Assembly (NCBI GenBank): GCA_000224765.2
Contig: AGAU01000326.1
Span: 1-43,025 of the forward strand
Origin: SAR324 cluster bacterium JCVI-SC AAA005
GTDB taxonomy: Bacteria; SAR324; NAC60-12
Direction of reading: 5' to 3'
Length of the DNA: 43,025 nucleotides
The translations under genes and the position numbers were made by a program. Shown here piece by piece: positions 1 through 9,210 of the stretch. Positions within the stretch are counted from its first letter, which is position 1. Each line of letters opens with the position of its first letter. The notes under the pieces were generated by a model. It was given only the letters and a program-made list of their open reading frames with translations. It did no database searches and was not told the origin of the DNA.

Positions 1-448
1 GTTTCTCTGGTTAACGGGGTCCAGGGACGCAGAAATAGCAGCAAGCTCTGTAGGAAACTACGCCAATCCGACCTTGCCTGAGTTTGAAGACTATGGAGAA
101 ATTGTTCTGCGCAGTCCGACTGCCAATGGCTTTATCCGAGTGGACTGGTATACACCGGATGCGCTGCCCACCTGGGGAGACGGCCGACTCTTTATCCAAG
201 GGACTGAGGGCTATCTGGAATTACGGAAGTATATTGACATTCTTGGGCAGGAGGGGCAAGACCACCTGATGCTGGTCAATCGAGATCGCTATGAACGGAT
301 CGACTGTAGTGATGTTCCAATCACTTACTTTGAAAAATTCCTAAATGATATCAAGGATCGTACAGAATTCACAATGACCCATGAGCACTGCTTCACAGTC
401 TGCCGTCTGGCACTGGAAGCCCAGGAAAAGGCTGTTCAATTGGGGTAG
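1..448 (+). CDS. Gfo/Idh/MocA-family oxidoreductase, C-terminal part (cut by window start)
   Basis: The reading frame is open from base 2 to the TAG at 446-448, so the gene begins upstream of the window and only about 148 C-terminal residues are visible. The visible part looks like the C-terminal alpha/beta domain of NAD(P)-dependent Gfo/Idh/MocA sugar or inositol dehydrogenases: a strand-rich stretch (GEIVLRSPTANGFIRVDW), then an LFIQGTEGYLELRKY segment typical of the domain's sheet, then a helix with H-E-H and ALEAQEKAV near the end. The N-terminal Rossmann fold and catalytic EKP-type motif are not visible. It lies 422 bases before a sugar ABC importer in the same direction, which suggests a role in metabolising the imported sugar. 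Family call fairly sure; substrate unknown. Confidence 0.75.
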   Translation, partial: FLWLTGSRDAEIAASSVGNYANPTLPEFEDYGEIVLRSPTANGFIRVDWYTPDALPTWGDGRLFIQGTEGYLELRKYIDILGQEGQDHLMLVNRDRYERIDCSDVPITYFEKFLNDIKDRTEFTMTHEHCFTVCRLALEAQEKAVQLG

Positions 449-870
449 AGAGATTGGTGATTAAGACTTCCTGAGGGTCAACTTTAGTGAATTTTAAGAA
501 CTACTTACCGGAGAGTAAGGCAACGAGACCTAATGAAGCGTTTTTGTTTGACAGTCCTTCTCATCTTTATTCAAATCGGCAACGTTTCCTGATTTAAGAT
601 GAATGCAGATCAAGCCTGCAATAATATTGTGAATAAGAATTTCATTTTTTGATACAGGAGATGGTTCTTCCTTCAAAAATTTAATTTAAAGATATATTTT
701 TGAAAAAAGTTGGTGAGTTAAATTAAGGCTTCCCAACAAACATTTCGCAAAATGATCACCATGTTTGCAGCTTTGCCAAGTGTTGATCATTAGCGATCTC
801 ATCAGGTGGCTGAATAACCTGTCAAAGGTCAGGCGACCTGTTATCTCCAACTCTAAGGTAGGAACTGAGA
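449..870 (+). promoter_or_regulatory. Intergenic region with inverted repeats before the ABC importer
   Basis: No convincing gene lies here. Several inverted repeats sit in the last 120 bases: AATGATCA (751-758) is mirrored by TGATCATT (784-791), CAGGT (803-807) by ACCTG (817-821), and AGGTC (826-830) by GACCT (835-839) around a four-base loop. A Shine-Dalgarno-like AAGGTAGG lies just before the binding-protein start. The position suggests an operator or 5' leader that controls the importer, for instance by a LacI-type repressor, but no regulator gene is adjacent and no clear -35/-10 pair stands out. Confidence 0.35.
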
Positions 871-2157
871 ATGCTAAAAAAACTCAGAAGAATCTTGACC
901 GCCGGTTCAGTCGCAATGGCGGTCTGGGCAACTCCACTGTTCGCTGAGACACAACTGAGAATGACTTGGTACAACGACGGTATCGAAGGCGAAGTCATGC
1001 GATCATTATTGGATCGCTTTGAAGCTCAGAACTCAGATATTAGAGTCACCTTGGACGTGGTGCCATATAAGTCGATTATGGAGAGTCTGCCAGTGCAACT
1101 TGCTGCTGGAGATGGACCAGATATTGCCCGTGTCACCGATCTTGGTGGTCTCTCAAAATACTACATGGATCTCCGCCCACATTTGAGCGATGCGGGTTAC
1201 TGGGAGAAAAGCTTTGGTCCCTTCCTCAAGTGGTTGCGTCAACCGGGGGATACCTCAGCCATTTCTGGATTCATGACTCAGTTGACGGTCACAGGTCCCT
1301 ATGTCAACAAAACGTTGTTTGAGCAAGCAGAAGTGCCAATGCCTGGCAAAGGAGCCACTTGGGACGATTGGGCCAAGGCTTCCAAGCAAGTAGCTGATAA
1401 GTTGGAAATTCCTATTCCAATGGCCTGGGATCGCTCTGGTCACCGTGTCTCCGGACCAGCAATCGCGATGGGTGCCAAGATGTTTGATGGCAGTGGCGAA
1501 CCGGCTCTGATTGATGAAGGTTTGAAGCGCATGACCCAACGCCTCTATGACTGGCACCAGCAGGGAATCATGGCTAAGGAACTCTGGGGCTCTGTCTCTG
1601 GTTCAGCCTATCTGGGTGCGAATGAGGATTTCACAAACGCTCAGGTCGTGATGTATATGAGTGGATCCTGGCAGATTCCTCAGTTTGCCAATAACATTGG
1701 TGATGCCTTTGATTGGTGGGCGGTCCCTGCTCCCTGTGGTCCAGCAGCCTGTACTGGGATGCCCGGTGGAGCAGCCTTGGTAGCTATGAAAGATACCAAG
1801 CATCCCGAAGAAGTGGCTAAGCTAATGGATTGGTTAGCTCAGGAAGAAAATTTAGCAGAATTTTACGGTCGAACTCTGTTTATTCCAGGACATCTAGGGT
1901 TGGCAGAGAAGGGTGTTGATTTTGATACAGAAGATCCTCGCGCGAAACATGCTCTGGAGACCTTTGCTGGAGCGGTCCCCGGCATTTCTCAAACGGCTTT
2001 TGACCTGCAGGGTTATGTTTACAACCGCGTGATGTTCAACGCACTGATCTCGCGTCTGAATGAAGCCATCATGGGTGAACTGACTCTGGATCAGGCCTAT
2101 GAGCGGATGGAACAAGATATTCAGCAACAACTCGCTGTGAAGAAGCGAGGTAGCTGA
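871..2157 (+). CDS. Extracellular solute-binding protein, family 1 (sugar ABC importer)
   Basis: Periplasmic sugar-binding component, 428 residues, the normal size for family 1 binding proteins (MalE/UgpB class). The N-terminus MLKKLRR followed by a hydrophobic segment ending in LFAET is a typical Sec signal peptide cut after the Ala near residue 25. The mature part carries class hallmarks: LLDRFEAQNSDIRV near residues 46-60, AAGDGPDIARV near 88 and a PGGAALVAMKDTKHPEE segment near 300. A Cys pair in APCGPAACTG may form a disulfide. It is first in an operon with two permeases and an ATPase. The ATG at 871 is preceded by AAGGTAGG. The exact substrate cannot be read from the sequence. Confidence 0.93.
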   Translation: MLKKLRRILTAGSVAMAVWATPLFAETQLRMTWYNDGIEGEVMRSLLDRFEAQNSDIRVTLDVVPYKSIMESLPVQLAAGDGPDIARVTDLGGLSKYYMDLRPHLSDAGYWEKSFGPFLKWLRQPGDTSAISGFMTQLTVTGPYVNKTLFEQAEVPMPGKGATWDDWAKASKQVADKLEIPIPMAWDRSGHRVSGPAIAMGAKMFDGSGEPALIDEGLKRMTQRLYDWHQQGIMAKELWGSVSGSAYLGANEDFTNAQVVMYMSGSWQIPQFANNIGDAFDWWAVPAPCGPAACTGMPGGAALVAMKDTKHPEEVAKLMDWLAQEENLAEFYGRTLFIPGHLGLAEKGVDFDTEDPRAKHALETFAGAVPGISQTAFDLQGYVYNRVMFNALISRLNEAIMGELTLDQAYERMEQDIQQQLAVKKRGS

Positions 2158-2224
2158 TTCTGCTAGTTAAACACGAATTCGCTGACTGGGCGGACTCGTG
2201 TACTCTCCATTTTGACTATCAATT

Positions 2225-2251
2225 CCGCCAACTGCTCATGTAGTTTGGCGG
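2225..2251 (+). promoter_or_regulatory. Hairpin between binding-protein and permease genes
   Basis: CCGCCAACT (2225-2233) pairs with AGTTTGGCGG (2242-2251) with a one-base bulge, giving a GC-rich stem with a short loop. There is no T-run behind it. It lies in the 128-base gap between the binding protein and the first permease. In many binding-protein operons such a hairpin lets the binding protein accumulate above the membrane components by attenuation or mRNA 3'-end protection; that role is inferred here. Confidence 0.5.
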
Positions 2252-2285
2252 ATCTTTACCCTCTAAAGAGTCTCCAATCTTCAAA

Positions 2286-3326
2286 ATGAATTCAGAACTT
2301 GCTGAACATTCTCAGTTCAAGGATGCGGAGACTGGTCAATTCAATCCAAAAAGTCTGATTATCTGGCCACTTTCCCAGTTGTTTCGCTTCCTTGAATGGC
2401 CGATGAAACGCATCCAGAATCTGCTGGGGCTGGGAACAATGCCCTATATTTTCTTGTTGCCAAATTTATGTTTCTTTGGGCTTTTTGTTGTTCTTCCTTT
2501 GTTTGTGAACTTTGCTTTTTCACTGACGGGTGGAACCAACCTTTATCTGGATGAACGTGCTTTCACAGGTACAGAACAGTATGCTTTTTTGCTGGACTGT
2601 GGAAATTATGCTGATCCCTTGAGCTGTCGAGAGGACCGCTTCTGGAAAGGCCTCCTTAACACAGCAATCTTCATTACGCTGCAACTCACCTTTCTGGTGC
2701 TGTTCTCGTTGATCACGGCTCTGGTGCTGAATAAAAAAATCCAGGCACGGGGGTTCTTTCGATCGGTTTATTTTTTTCCAGTTTTACTCTCTCCAGTTGT
2801 AGTTGCGCTAATCTGGAAATGGATCTTGCTCCGTGATGGCATTCTCAATGCCTGGCTTGTAGAGTTGAGTTTTGACAAGATTCTCTTCTTTGTTAGTCCA
2901 GCGTGGGCCATGTTCTGGGCGATCTTCATTTCTATCTGGGCTCATATGGGCTTCTACACTTTAATCATACTTGCAGGACTCCAGGCAATTCCTCCAGATC
3001 TTTACGAAGCAGCTGAGATGGACGGAACAAAGCAAGAGCGGATTTTTTGGAGAATTACTCTTCCTCTACTTTGGCCCAATCTGTTGGTTGTGATTGTGCT
3101 AGCCTTGATCAAGGGAGTACAAACCTTTGATGAGGTCTTCGTCCTAACTGGGGGTGGCCCAGGCACAGCCACTCAATTCATTGTTCAATACATCTATAAC
3201 ACTGGCTTTACAAATCAGATCCAAAACTTTGGCTTGGCTGCAGCCGCTTCTGTCATTTTAGGAGTAGTTCTGTTTGGTCTCACCATGTTGCAGTTAGCAG
3301 CCACTAGGTGGAAAGACAATGGCTGA
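2286..3326 (+). CDS. Sugar ABC transporter permease, MalF/UgpA type
   Basis: Inner-membrane permease, 346 residues, BPD_transp_1 family. A 45-residue cytoplasmic N-terminus is followed by about six hydrophobic helices. The EAA loop that contacts the ATPase reads EAAEMDGTKQERIFWRITLP near residues 243-262, with the expected invariant Gly. A periplasmic loop near residues 90-120 holds a Cys pair (LDCGNYADPLSC) that could form a disulfide. The ATG at 2286 follows TCTTCAAA with no strong ribosome-binding site. The next permease overlaps it by 8 bases, consistent with translational coupling. Confidence 0.93.
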   Translation: MNSELAEHSQFKDAETGQFNPKSLIIWPLSQLFRFLEWPMKRIQNLLGLGTMPYIFLLPNLCFFGLFVVLPLFVNFAFSLTGGTNLYLDERAFTGTEQYAFLLDCGNYADPLSCREDRFWKGLLNTAIFITLQLTFLVLFSLITALVLNKKIQARGFFRSVYFFPVLLSPVVVALIWKWILLRDGILNAWLVELSFDKILFFVSPAWAMFWAIFISIWAHMGFYTLIILAGLQAIPPDLYEAAEMDGTKQERIFWRITLPLLWPNLLVVIVLALIKGVQTFDEVFVLTGGGPGTATQFIVQYIYNTGFTNQIQNFGLAAAASVILGVVLFGLTMLQLAATRWKDNG

Positions 3327-4392
3327 TTCAACTTCTCTTCCTGTCCGAATCTGGCAGTTTCTTACCTTCCGCCGTGGTGGCAAGCGATGGCATTGGACTG
3401 ATTTGTTCACCTATGGTTACCTGGGCTTGGGGATTTTCTTGATGTTTGGTCCAGTTGTTTGGTTGGTTTTGTCTTCGTTCAAAACTCCCGCTGGATTGCT
3501 CGAATTTCCCCCAACCTGGGCTCCTTTGGGCCAAGTTGTGGTAGAAGTCGAGGGCTACGAGAAACCCCTCCCCATGTATCGTGTCACCATGGAAGATGGT
3601 TCTACTAAAGATCTGGCTCAAATTCGCCGAATCGGGATCATTAGCCAGATGGTAGATCCAGCGGAGCCGAGTACTAAGTTCAAAATTCCCATTAAGCAGC
3701 GAGAACCTATTCGTGAATTCCGCATGGCTTGGGAGAACTATCTTGATCCCTTGGAACGCTTTAACTTTTTGAGTTACCTCACAAACTCGGTCATTGTCAC
3801 TACCCTGGCTACACTGATTACCTTGTTGATCAACTCTATGGCAGCTTTTGGTCTCTCGATTTACGAGTTCAAAGGTCGCAATGCAGTAATGCTGTTTGTG
3901 ATTGGTACCCTGATGATTCCGATCACAGTGATTTTGGTGCCCGTGTATTTGGTGGTGACAGAGCTAGGAATGGTCAACTCACTCTGGGCCGTGATTTTGC
4001 CAGGGGCAGCAACTCCAACCGGGGTTTTCTTGCTACGACAATACATGTTGACGATTCCCAAGGACCTTATTGAAGCCTCTCGGATGGATAAAGCCACGGA
4101 GTGGCAGGTCTACTGGCGAGTTGTTCTGCCTCTAGCGATGCCAGCGATAGCGGTCCTCGCGATCTTCTCAATAATGTGGCGTTGGAATGAATTCCTTTGG
4201 CCACTGATCGTTCTCAACCGCTCTGAGGTCTACACTCTTCAGGTGGGCTTGAACGCCTTTCAAGGAGAGTTGGACGTGCAGTGGCACTACATTCTGGCGA
4301 TGACGGTTGTCACCTTGATTCCAGTCGTGGTGGTCTTTACCTTCCTACAAAAATTCATCACAACAGGCATAGCTAGTTCAGGTATGAAATGA
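3319..4392 (+). CDS. Sugar ABC transporter permease, MalG/UgpE type, with periplasmic insert
   Basis: Second permease subunit, 357 residues, longer than the usual 275-300 for this family. The extra length is a hydrophilic insert of about 70 residues after the first helix (roughly residues 65-140; it includes YEKPLPMYRVTMEDGSTKDL), predicted to lie in the periplasm. Helices follow from about residue 150. The EAA loop reads EASRMDKATEWQVYWRVVLP near residues 251-270. The gene overlaps the previous permease by 8 bases and shares an ATGA with the next gene, so the block is one operon. The insert may contact the binding protein or substrate; this is inference. Confidence 0.92.
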   Translation: MADSTSLPVRIWQFLTFRRGGKRWHWTDLFTYGYLGLGIFLMFGPVVWLVLSSFKTPAGLLEFPPTWAPLGQVVVEVEGYEKPLPMYRVTMEDGSTKDLAQIRRIGIISQMVDPAEPSTKFKIPIKQREPIREFRMAWENYLDPLERFNFLSYLTNSVIVTTLATLITLLINSMAAFGLSIYEFKGRNAVMLFVIGTLMIPITVILVPVYLVVTELGMVNSLWAVILPGAATPTGVFLLRQYMLTIPKDLIEASRMDKATEWQVYWRVVLPLAMPAIAVLAIFSIMWRWNEFLWPLIVLNRSEVYTLQVGLNAFQGELDVQWHYILAMTVVTLIPVVVVFTFLQKFITTGIASSGMK

Positions 4393-5402
4393 GCGAGAGA
4401 CCGCTAATTTTCATTGATCCTTACCCCCGGAATCAGGAAATGGTTTTTTCTGAAGCAACGGAGAGAGTATTAAGTGATCTTGGGCGCCTAGTAATCCACT
4501 TCGGATCGCGGGCACCAGATGAGTTGGTAGAAGGAATCTTACCTGAGGTTCAAGTGATCATTGGTCAGACGGCAATGCCCAGAGAAAGGTTGGACCAAGC
4601 TCCAAAACTGCGCGCCATTCTCAACGTGAAGGCAAACTGGGAGCCCAACATTGATTACGAGGAAGCACATGCTCGTGGCATTCACGTCCTCTCTGCAGCT
4701 CCTGCGATGGCCCCTGCCGTGGCAGAGTTTTGCCTTGGTCAGGCAATTACTCTGGCAAGAGGACTTCAACACGCAGATCCTCTTTTTCGACTGGCTCAGG
4801 AAGCTTATGGAATCAGGGGCAATGCCAAAGCCTACAGCCTTTACGATTCGAAGGTGGGGCTCTTGGGCTATGGGAATCTAGGCAAGTCTCTGGTGCCGCT
4901 ACTGAGACCATTCCAGCCTGAAATTCTCGTGTATGATCCATGGCTTTCAAGTGGATATCTTAGCAAAGAAGGGCTAATCCCTGTTTCTCTGGAGGAGATT
5001 TTGGCGAAATCAAAGTTTCTCTTTCTACTTGCTGGTGTCACTACAGAAAATGAAGGTTTTCTGGGAAAAGCGCTGCTGGAATTTATTCCAACAGATGCGA
5101 CAGTGGTCTTGGCTAGTCGTTCAGAGATTGTGGATTTTAAAGCATTTATTGAGTTAGCAGGTCAGGGACGATTCCGGGCAGCAATTGATGTATTCCCAGA
5201 GGAACCGGTCTCCAAGGATGATCCTGTTCGAAAAACATCTCATGTTCTTTTTTCATCACACTTAGCTGGTGGAATCCGAGCTTCCTATGCTCGGATTCAA
5301 GAGATGATGTTGGATGATATAAAACAGATCCTCCAAGGATTGCCACCATTGCAAATGCAGCGGGCAGAACCAAACTTAGCTGCAAAAATGTGTAGTCGCT
5401 GA
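4389..5402 (+). CDS. D-isomer-specific 2-hydroxyacid dehydrogenase family protein
   Basis: NAD(P)-dependent oxidoreductase of 337 residues, the usual size for the D-2-hydroxyacid dehydrogenase/phosphoglycerate dehydrogenase family. The Rossmann motif GLLGYGNLG lies near residues 157-165. The catalytic set is recognisable as the Arg in LASRSE, the Glu in DVFPEEP and the His in SSHLAGG. The N-terminus is the split substrate domain (IIGQTAMPRERLDQAPKL). It starts in the ATGA overlap with the upstream permease and sits 15 bases before the ATPase, so it is embedded in the importer operon and probably acts on a product of the imported compound. The real substrate is unknown. Confidence 0.88.
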   Translation: MSERPLIFIDPYPRNQEMVFSEATERVLSDLGRLVIHFGSRAPDELVEGILPEVQVIIGQTAMPRERLDQAPKLRAILNVKANWEPNIDYEEAHARGIHVLSAAPAMAPAVAEFCLGQAITLARGLQHADPLFRLAQEAYGIRGNAKAYSLYDSKVGLLGYGNLGKSLVPLLRPFQPEILVYDPWLSSGYLSKEGLIPVSLEEILAKSKFLFLLAGVTTENEGFLGKALLEFIPTDATVVLASRSEIVDFKAFIELAGQGRFRAAIDVFPEEPVSKDDPVRKTSHVLFSSHLAGGIRASYARIQEMMLDDIKQILQGLPPLQMQRAEPNLAAKMCSR

Positions 5403-5417
5403 ACCTATGAGAATGAA

Positions 5418-6500
5418 ATGACAGAAATTGTGCTGAAAAAGGTCTACAAAGCCTTTGACTCTGTGGAAGTTCTTCATGGCATCAATCTTCAAGTACAAAG
5501 CGGTCAGTTTGTCGTTTTTGTCGGACCTTCGGGTTGTGGAAAAAGTACACTGCTACGAATCATTGCTGGATTGGAAGAGGTTACGTCTGGTGCTGTGGAA
5601 ATCGAAGGTGAGGTTGTCAACAACGTTGCAGCTTCTGAGCGTGGGTTGGCTATGGTCTTTCAGTCCTACGCTCTTTATCCGCACATGACCGTATATCAAA
5701 ACATGGCCTTTGGTTTAGAAAACTCTCGGATGTCCAGAGGTGAGATCAACCAACGAGTTTTCAAAGCTGCAGAGATGCTCCAAATCACAGATTATCTGAA
5801 GCGCCGCCCCAAGGCATTATCAGGAGGTCAGCGTCAGCGAGTTGCGATAGGCCGTGCTATTGTTCGAGAACCGAAAGCTTTTCTGTTTGATGAACCTCTC
5901 TCCAATCTTGATGCCGAATTACGCGTCACCATGCGCAAGGAACTAGCTGCGCTTCATGCTAATATCGGTGGAACCATGATCTATGTGACACATGACCAAA
6001 CCGAGGCAATGACGCTTGCTGATCAAATCGTGGTTCTGAATCAAGGCCGAGTTGAACAAGCCGGCCCTCCACTGGAACTTTACAATACACCAAAAAATCT
6101 ATTTGTTGCTGGCTTTATTGGCTCTCCACGAATGAATATCGTTCAAGCTCAACTGGCACGACAAGGGGAACAATGGATTTTGAAATCTGGGCAAACCAAA
6201 ATCACGATCAAGTCCCTATCAAACTTGGTGGAGGGAGAAAACTGTTCTTTTGGAATTCGACCGGAACACGTCAAATTAGCGAATGTAGAAGAGGCAGATG
6301 CTTCAGTCTTTGTTGAATTGACCGAGCAACTCGGTGGTGAGACTTACATCTATTGTCGTTCTGAGGATCTTGGTGCATTCAATGTCCGCCAACCCGGTCA
6401 GATCCCCGTCAAGCCCGGAGAACTATTGCATCTAAACTTTGATCACTCAAATCTTCATCTCTTTGAGGAGGAGGGAAAGGTGTTGGCGAATGGTCTCTAG
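5418..6500 (+). CDS. ugpC: Sugar ABC transporter ATP-binding protein, MalK/UgpC type
   Basis: ATPase that powers the importer, 360 residues, the standard MalK/UgpC length. Walker A is GPSGCGKST at residues 36-44. The signature LSGGQRQRVAIGRAI is followed by Walker B FLFDEPLSNLDAELR and the switch His in VTHDQTEA. The C-terminal third (from about residue 240; FGIRPEHV is typical) is the TOBE/OB regulatory domain of this class. It closes the operon. The symbol reflects family naming only; it does not imply glycerol-phosphate as the substrate. Confidence 0.94.
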   Translation: MTEIVLKKVYKAFDSVEVLHGINLQVQSGQFVVFVGPSGCGKSTLLRIIAGLEEVTSGAVEIEGEVVNNVAASERGLAMVFQSYALYPHMTVYQNMAFGLENSRMSRGEINQRVFKAAEMLQITDYLKRRPKALSGGQRQRVAIGRAIVREPKAFLFDEPLSNLDAELRVTMRKELAALHANIGGTMIYVTHDQTEAMTLADQIVVLNQGRVEQAGPPLELYNTPKNLFVAGFIGSPRMNIVQAQLARQGEQWILKSGQTKITIKSLSNLVEGENCSFGIRPEHVKLANVEEADASVFVELTEQLGGETYIYCRSEDLGAFNVRQPGQIPVKPGELLHLNFDHSNLHLFEEEGKVLANGL

Positions 6501-6524
6501 TTCAGAAGATTACTCGCAGGTAGT

Positions 6525-6538
6525 TTGATAATTATCAA
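6525..6538. promoter_or_regulatory. 14-bp perfect palindrome, possible operator
   Basis: TTGATAATTATCAA is a perfect palindrome, 58 bases before the start of the decayed multicopper oxidase and just after the importer operon. The core TGATAATTATCA resembles half-sites of Fur-type operators. A T-run follows at about 6550-6558. It may be the relic of the oxidase promoter operator. No expression evidence can be drawn from sequence. Confidence 0.3.
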
Positions 6539-6595
6539 TGACTCTCCTCTCTTTTTTTCCTATCCAGCTAAGCCCTGTTCCAAAAAGTTAATTCG

Positions 6596-7887
6596 ATGAA
6601 ATGCAGAGATTTTCTAAGGTGGTCGAGCCTGCTCACCACGGATCCTTTCCTCAAAGACACCACAATCAAAGTGGAAGAATCATAGCAAATTGATGAAGAT
6701 GAGCTGACTGCTAAGGAGAGTTTATAGAACTCGGTGGGCTCGGATTCCAGGTACTCGTCTCTGGCTCTACAATGACCGAATAGGAGATCCTTTTCCGAAA
6801 GCCCGCTAGGAGATCTATTACAAGTCAGCTTTCAGAATCAGCTACCTGAGCCCAGCACCATTTACTGGCATTGAATCCGGAACGCTAACGCGATTGAAGA
6901 AGTTGCTTGCTTTACACAGAGTCCAGTCCCTCTTGCGTTGCATTCACCTACACGGTGCTGCTGTTGAAGGCTGCGGGGACTTATTGGTGCCATGTCAATA
7001 CAATGGACTGGGAGCAAGTCTCCAGAGAATTGTATGGTCCGCTGATTGTTCAGGGTAGGGATGGCATTGAAGTTGACCAGGAGTTGGTGCTGATCCTATA
7101 TGAATGGTGATTGGATTAGAATAAGCAGATTGATGAAGCTTCTTTCCTCACTCTTCATGACTAGTAATACAATGCGAATGTTGGAGTGCTTCGGCCAAAG
7201 CTAGAAGGAAGTCCGGGGAACGGTGATTGCCCTGGATGTTTACCCGTGTGAGCCGTTTCTCTTTGATAAACCTGGGTTTGAGTTGGCGATCACTCAACAG
7301 ATGGATGTGCTGGCGGATGTCGGACCTGATGCTTTCAAATTGCAGGAAGTCAGCACGAACCAAACTCTGACCGATACCTCCTTTGTTTTCGATTCTACCA
7401 CTCAATTTACCCTCCCAAGGCCAACATTGCACTTGCCATCGATGCTAATACCAGAGTTTGAGTTGCAGCAGGCTCGGTGTGCCTATTCGAATGCAGGGGG
7501 GCGTGATGGGCGATCTCCGTGCGGTGACGTGACATATTGGGGAGAAACAATTCTGCTGCAGGAAGCAGCATGATAATATCAGAAAGTCTGTGCCTTCAAT
7601 GGATAGATGATGGAGTCAATCAGTCGACTTGGGGACTTCAAACGTCGGGAGTGGATAGCTCTGAAAATCCGGAATGATACAGCTTGGCCTCATGCAATGC
7701 ACCTGCATGGACATCATTTTTAGATTGAGCAAAAAGAAACTATTTTGTTACAGCAAGAGATACGTATTTGATGGATCTGGGTGAGCAGGCTCGTATCTTC
7801 TTCGTAGTAGACAATCTTGGGCTATGTTTCTTTCACTATCATACACTGGAGCACAACACTTCAGTATTGGTTGGGTTTCCTCTGTGA
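6596..7887 (+). pseudogene. Multicopper oxidase pseudogene
   Basis: Pieces of a multicopper oxidase can be read in order across three frames. They are a start MKCRDFLRWS (6596); TRLWLYND; a YWH-stop-IRNANAIEEV stretch near 6870, where the family has HWHGIR; TQSPVPL; AGTYWCHVNT (family TYWYHSH) and SRELYGPLIV near 7000-7060; LQEVSTNQTLTDTSF near 7345; AWPHAMHLHGHHF near 7690; and HYHTLEH near 7845. At least five in-frame stops and several frame changes separate them. The last motif has Tyr where the type 1 copper Cys belongs (HCHxxEH), so even the copper site has decayed. The open stretches 6907-7110 and 7223-7573 are fragments of this gene, not genes. A functional copy would have been a periplasmic copper oxidase of about 430 residues. 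Confidence 0.88.
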
Positions 7888-8095
7888 GCTAGTTAGGACC
7901 GATATCTCAAAAATGTTGATGATTTATAAGGCAGAAAGTTGAAATCGTGCACAAAAAATTTGCATTTTAAAAAAAAAATAATATTCAAATACTCATCTTT
8001 TTGATATAACTATTAATAGGTAGTTCGTGGGGACAAGCTAAATCCTTTTAATTTTATTCACTCACAATTAGCCCACAACAGGGCATCGGAGAACT

Positions 8096-8668
8096 ATGAG
8101 AGAGAGGCAGTCGGAAATATTAACATTGGCTGGAGAAATGATACAGACCAAAGGCTATGATAGCTTTAGCTATAATGACCTGTCTTTGCGGTTAGGAATC
8201 CGCAAGGCTAGTATCCATCACCACTTCCCAAAAAAGCAGGAACTGGGATTGGCTTATCTGAAGTATCGATTCGAGGCCGTTAAAGATATCGAAAATCAAT
8301 TAAGGAATTCCAGAATGAATCCACCCCAGAAACTTCAGGCATTCCTGGACTTAGGGGTCCAAACGATTGAAGAGAAAAAGATCTGTCCTGTGAGTTCTTT
8401 CCAGGCAGATCGCTGGAACATCAACGAAGAGATGAACAAAGTGCTGACCAAGATCGAAGAGACTGAGTTGTCAGTGCTCGCCTCAATTCTCAAAGACGGC
8501 CAATCCAGCGAGGAATTTTTCTTTATAGGTGAAGCCAAGGATCAAGCAAACCTGATTCTATCTTCTATGAAAGGTGCGATTCTCTACGCACAGGGGCAAG
8601 GCCTTGAATTCTACCAAAGTACCATGAAACAGATTGTCACAAATCTTAAGGGTTCGCCTAACAATTGA
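8096..8668 (+). CDS. TetR/AcrR-family transcriptional regulator
   Basis: DNA-binding repressor of 190 residues, normal TetR length. The N-terminal helix-turn-helix is clear: ILTLAGEMIQTKGYDSFSYN, then LSLRLGIRKASIHHHFPKKQ with the typical H-H-F-x-x-K end near residues 40-48. The C-terminal ligand/dimer domain is not specific; it carries a Cys in KKICPVSSF near residue 100. The ATG at 8096 has CGGAG at good distance. An AT-rich non-coding stretch precedes it. Its target is unclear: it could control itself, the dead oxidase region or the small GYD/monooxygenase genes downstream. Confidence 0.9.
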   Translation: MRERQSEILTLAGEMIQTKGYDSFSYNDLSLRLGIRKASIHHHFPKKQELGLAYLKYRFEAVKDIENQLRNSRMNPPQKLQAFLDLGVQTIEEKKICPVSSFQADRWNINEEMNKVLTKIEETELSVLASILKDGQSSEEFFFIGEAKDQANLILSSMKGAILYAQGQGLEFYQSTMKQIVTNLKGSPNN

Positions 8669-9068
8669 AACCTTTGGAATTTTTGGCTCCTCCAAAAAGT
8701 CTATTTTGCAGTCCGATTGATTGAACCAGTCGGACAACCCTCCCACTTGATGCCACCTAAAAAGACTACGGAAATTTTTTTTGATTGGTCCATTCAAAGA
8801 AATCTAGATTTTTGATTGACTGTCTATCTCTTAGTCGGTAAAAAAATCCCCGATGATAAATGTATCGTAATTTTTTTTAGTATCGTTTCGAAAAGACAGG
8901 ATAGAAATTCAGTAAAAACATCTATTTTTTATTTTTTCAACAATGCCATATTTTTTTGGAAGTTTTGTTGATTAGACGACATTTTATTCTTAGCCAATTC
9001 CTAACTTTCTCAACACGAAACCTCTTTACAGAGTTAGTGATGAGACTCTTGATCAATTTTTAAATCTC
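8669..9068. other. Gene-free AT-rich stretch
   Basis: No supportable gene. It holds a short inverted repeat (GTCCGA at 8711-8716 with TCGGAC at 8730-8735, no T-run) and many A- and T-runs between about 8770 and 8960. The hairpin could mark the end of the TetR transcript, but it does not have terminator form. Confidence 0.5.
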
Positions 9069-9210
9069 TAAAAGCTTTGCCGAGTGGAAAGCGGTATTTG
9101 ACGCACACAAAGCCGCCAGAGACGCAGCTAGTATCAAAGACGTTTACGTAGGTATTGAGGCTGCCAATCCACAGAAAGTTCATTTTATGTTTGAAGTTGA
9201 AGAGAGGTAA
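9069..9210 (+). pseudogene. Fragment of a small dimeric alpha/beta-barrel-type protein
   Basis: An open stretch without a start codon reads KSFAEWKAVFDAHKAARDA, continues with KDVYVGIEAANPQKVHFMFEVEE and ends at TAA. The pattern (F-x-x-W-K-x-x-F-D, then a strand with N-P-x-x-V) is that of small ferredoxin-like monooxygenase/stress-responsive barrel proteins. A stop lies directly upstream, and the N-terminal strand and the start codon are missing, so I read it as a remnant of a gene of about 90-100 residues. It stands before a broken GYD gene, itself a similar small fold. Confidence 0.55.

Noticed and set aside
765..947. 60-codon frame across the start of the binding-protein gene
   Set aside because: It runs out of frame into the clear signal peptide of the binding protein and has no protein-like features.
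7223..7573. 116-codon open frame
   Set aside because: It aligns in order with the middle of a multicopper oxidase whose other parts lie in other frames, so it is a pseudogene piece.
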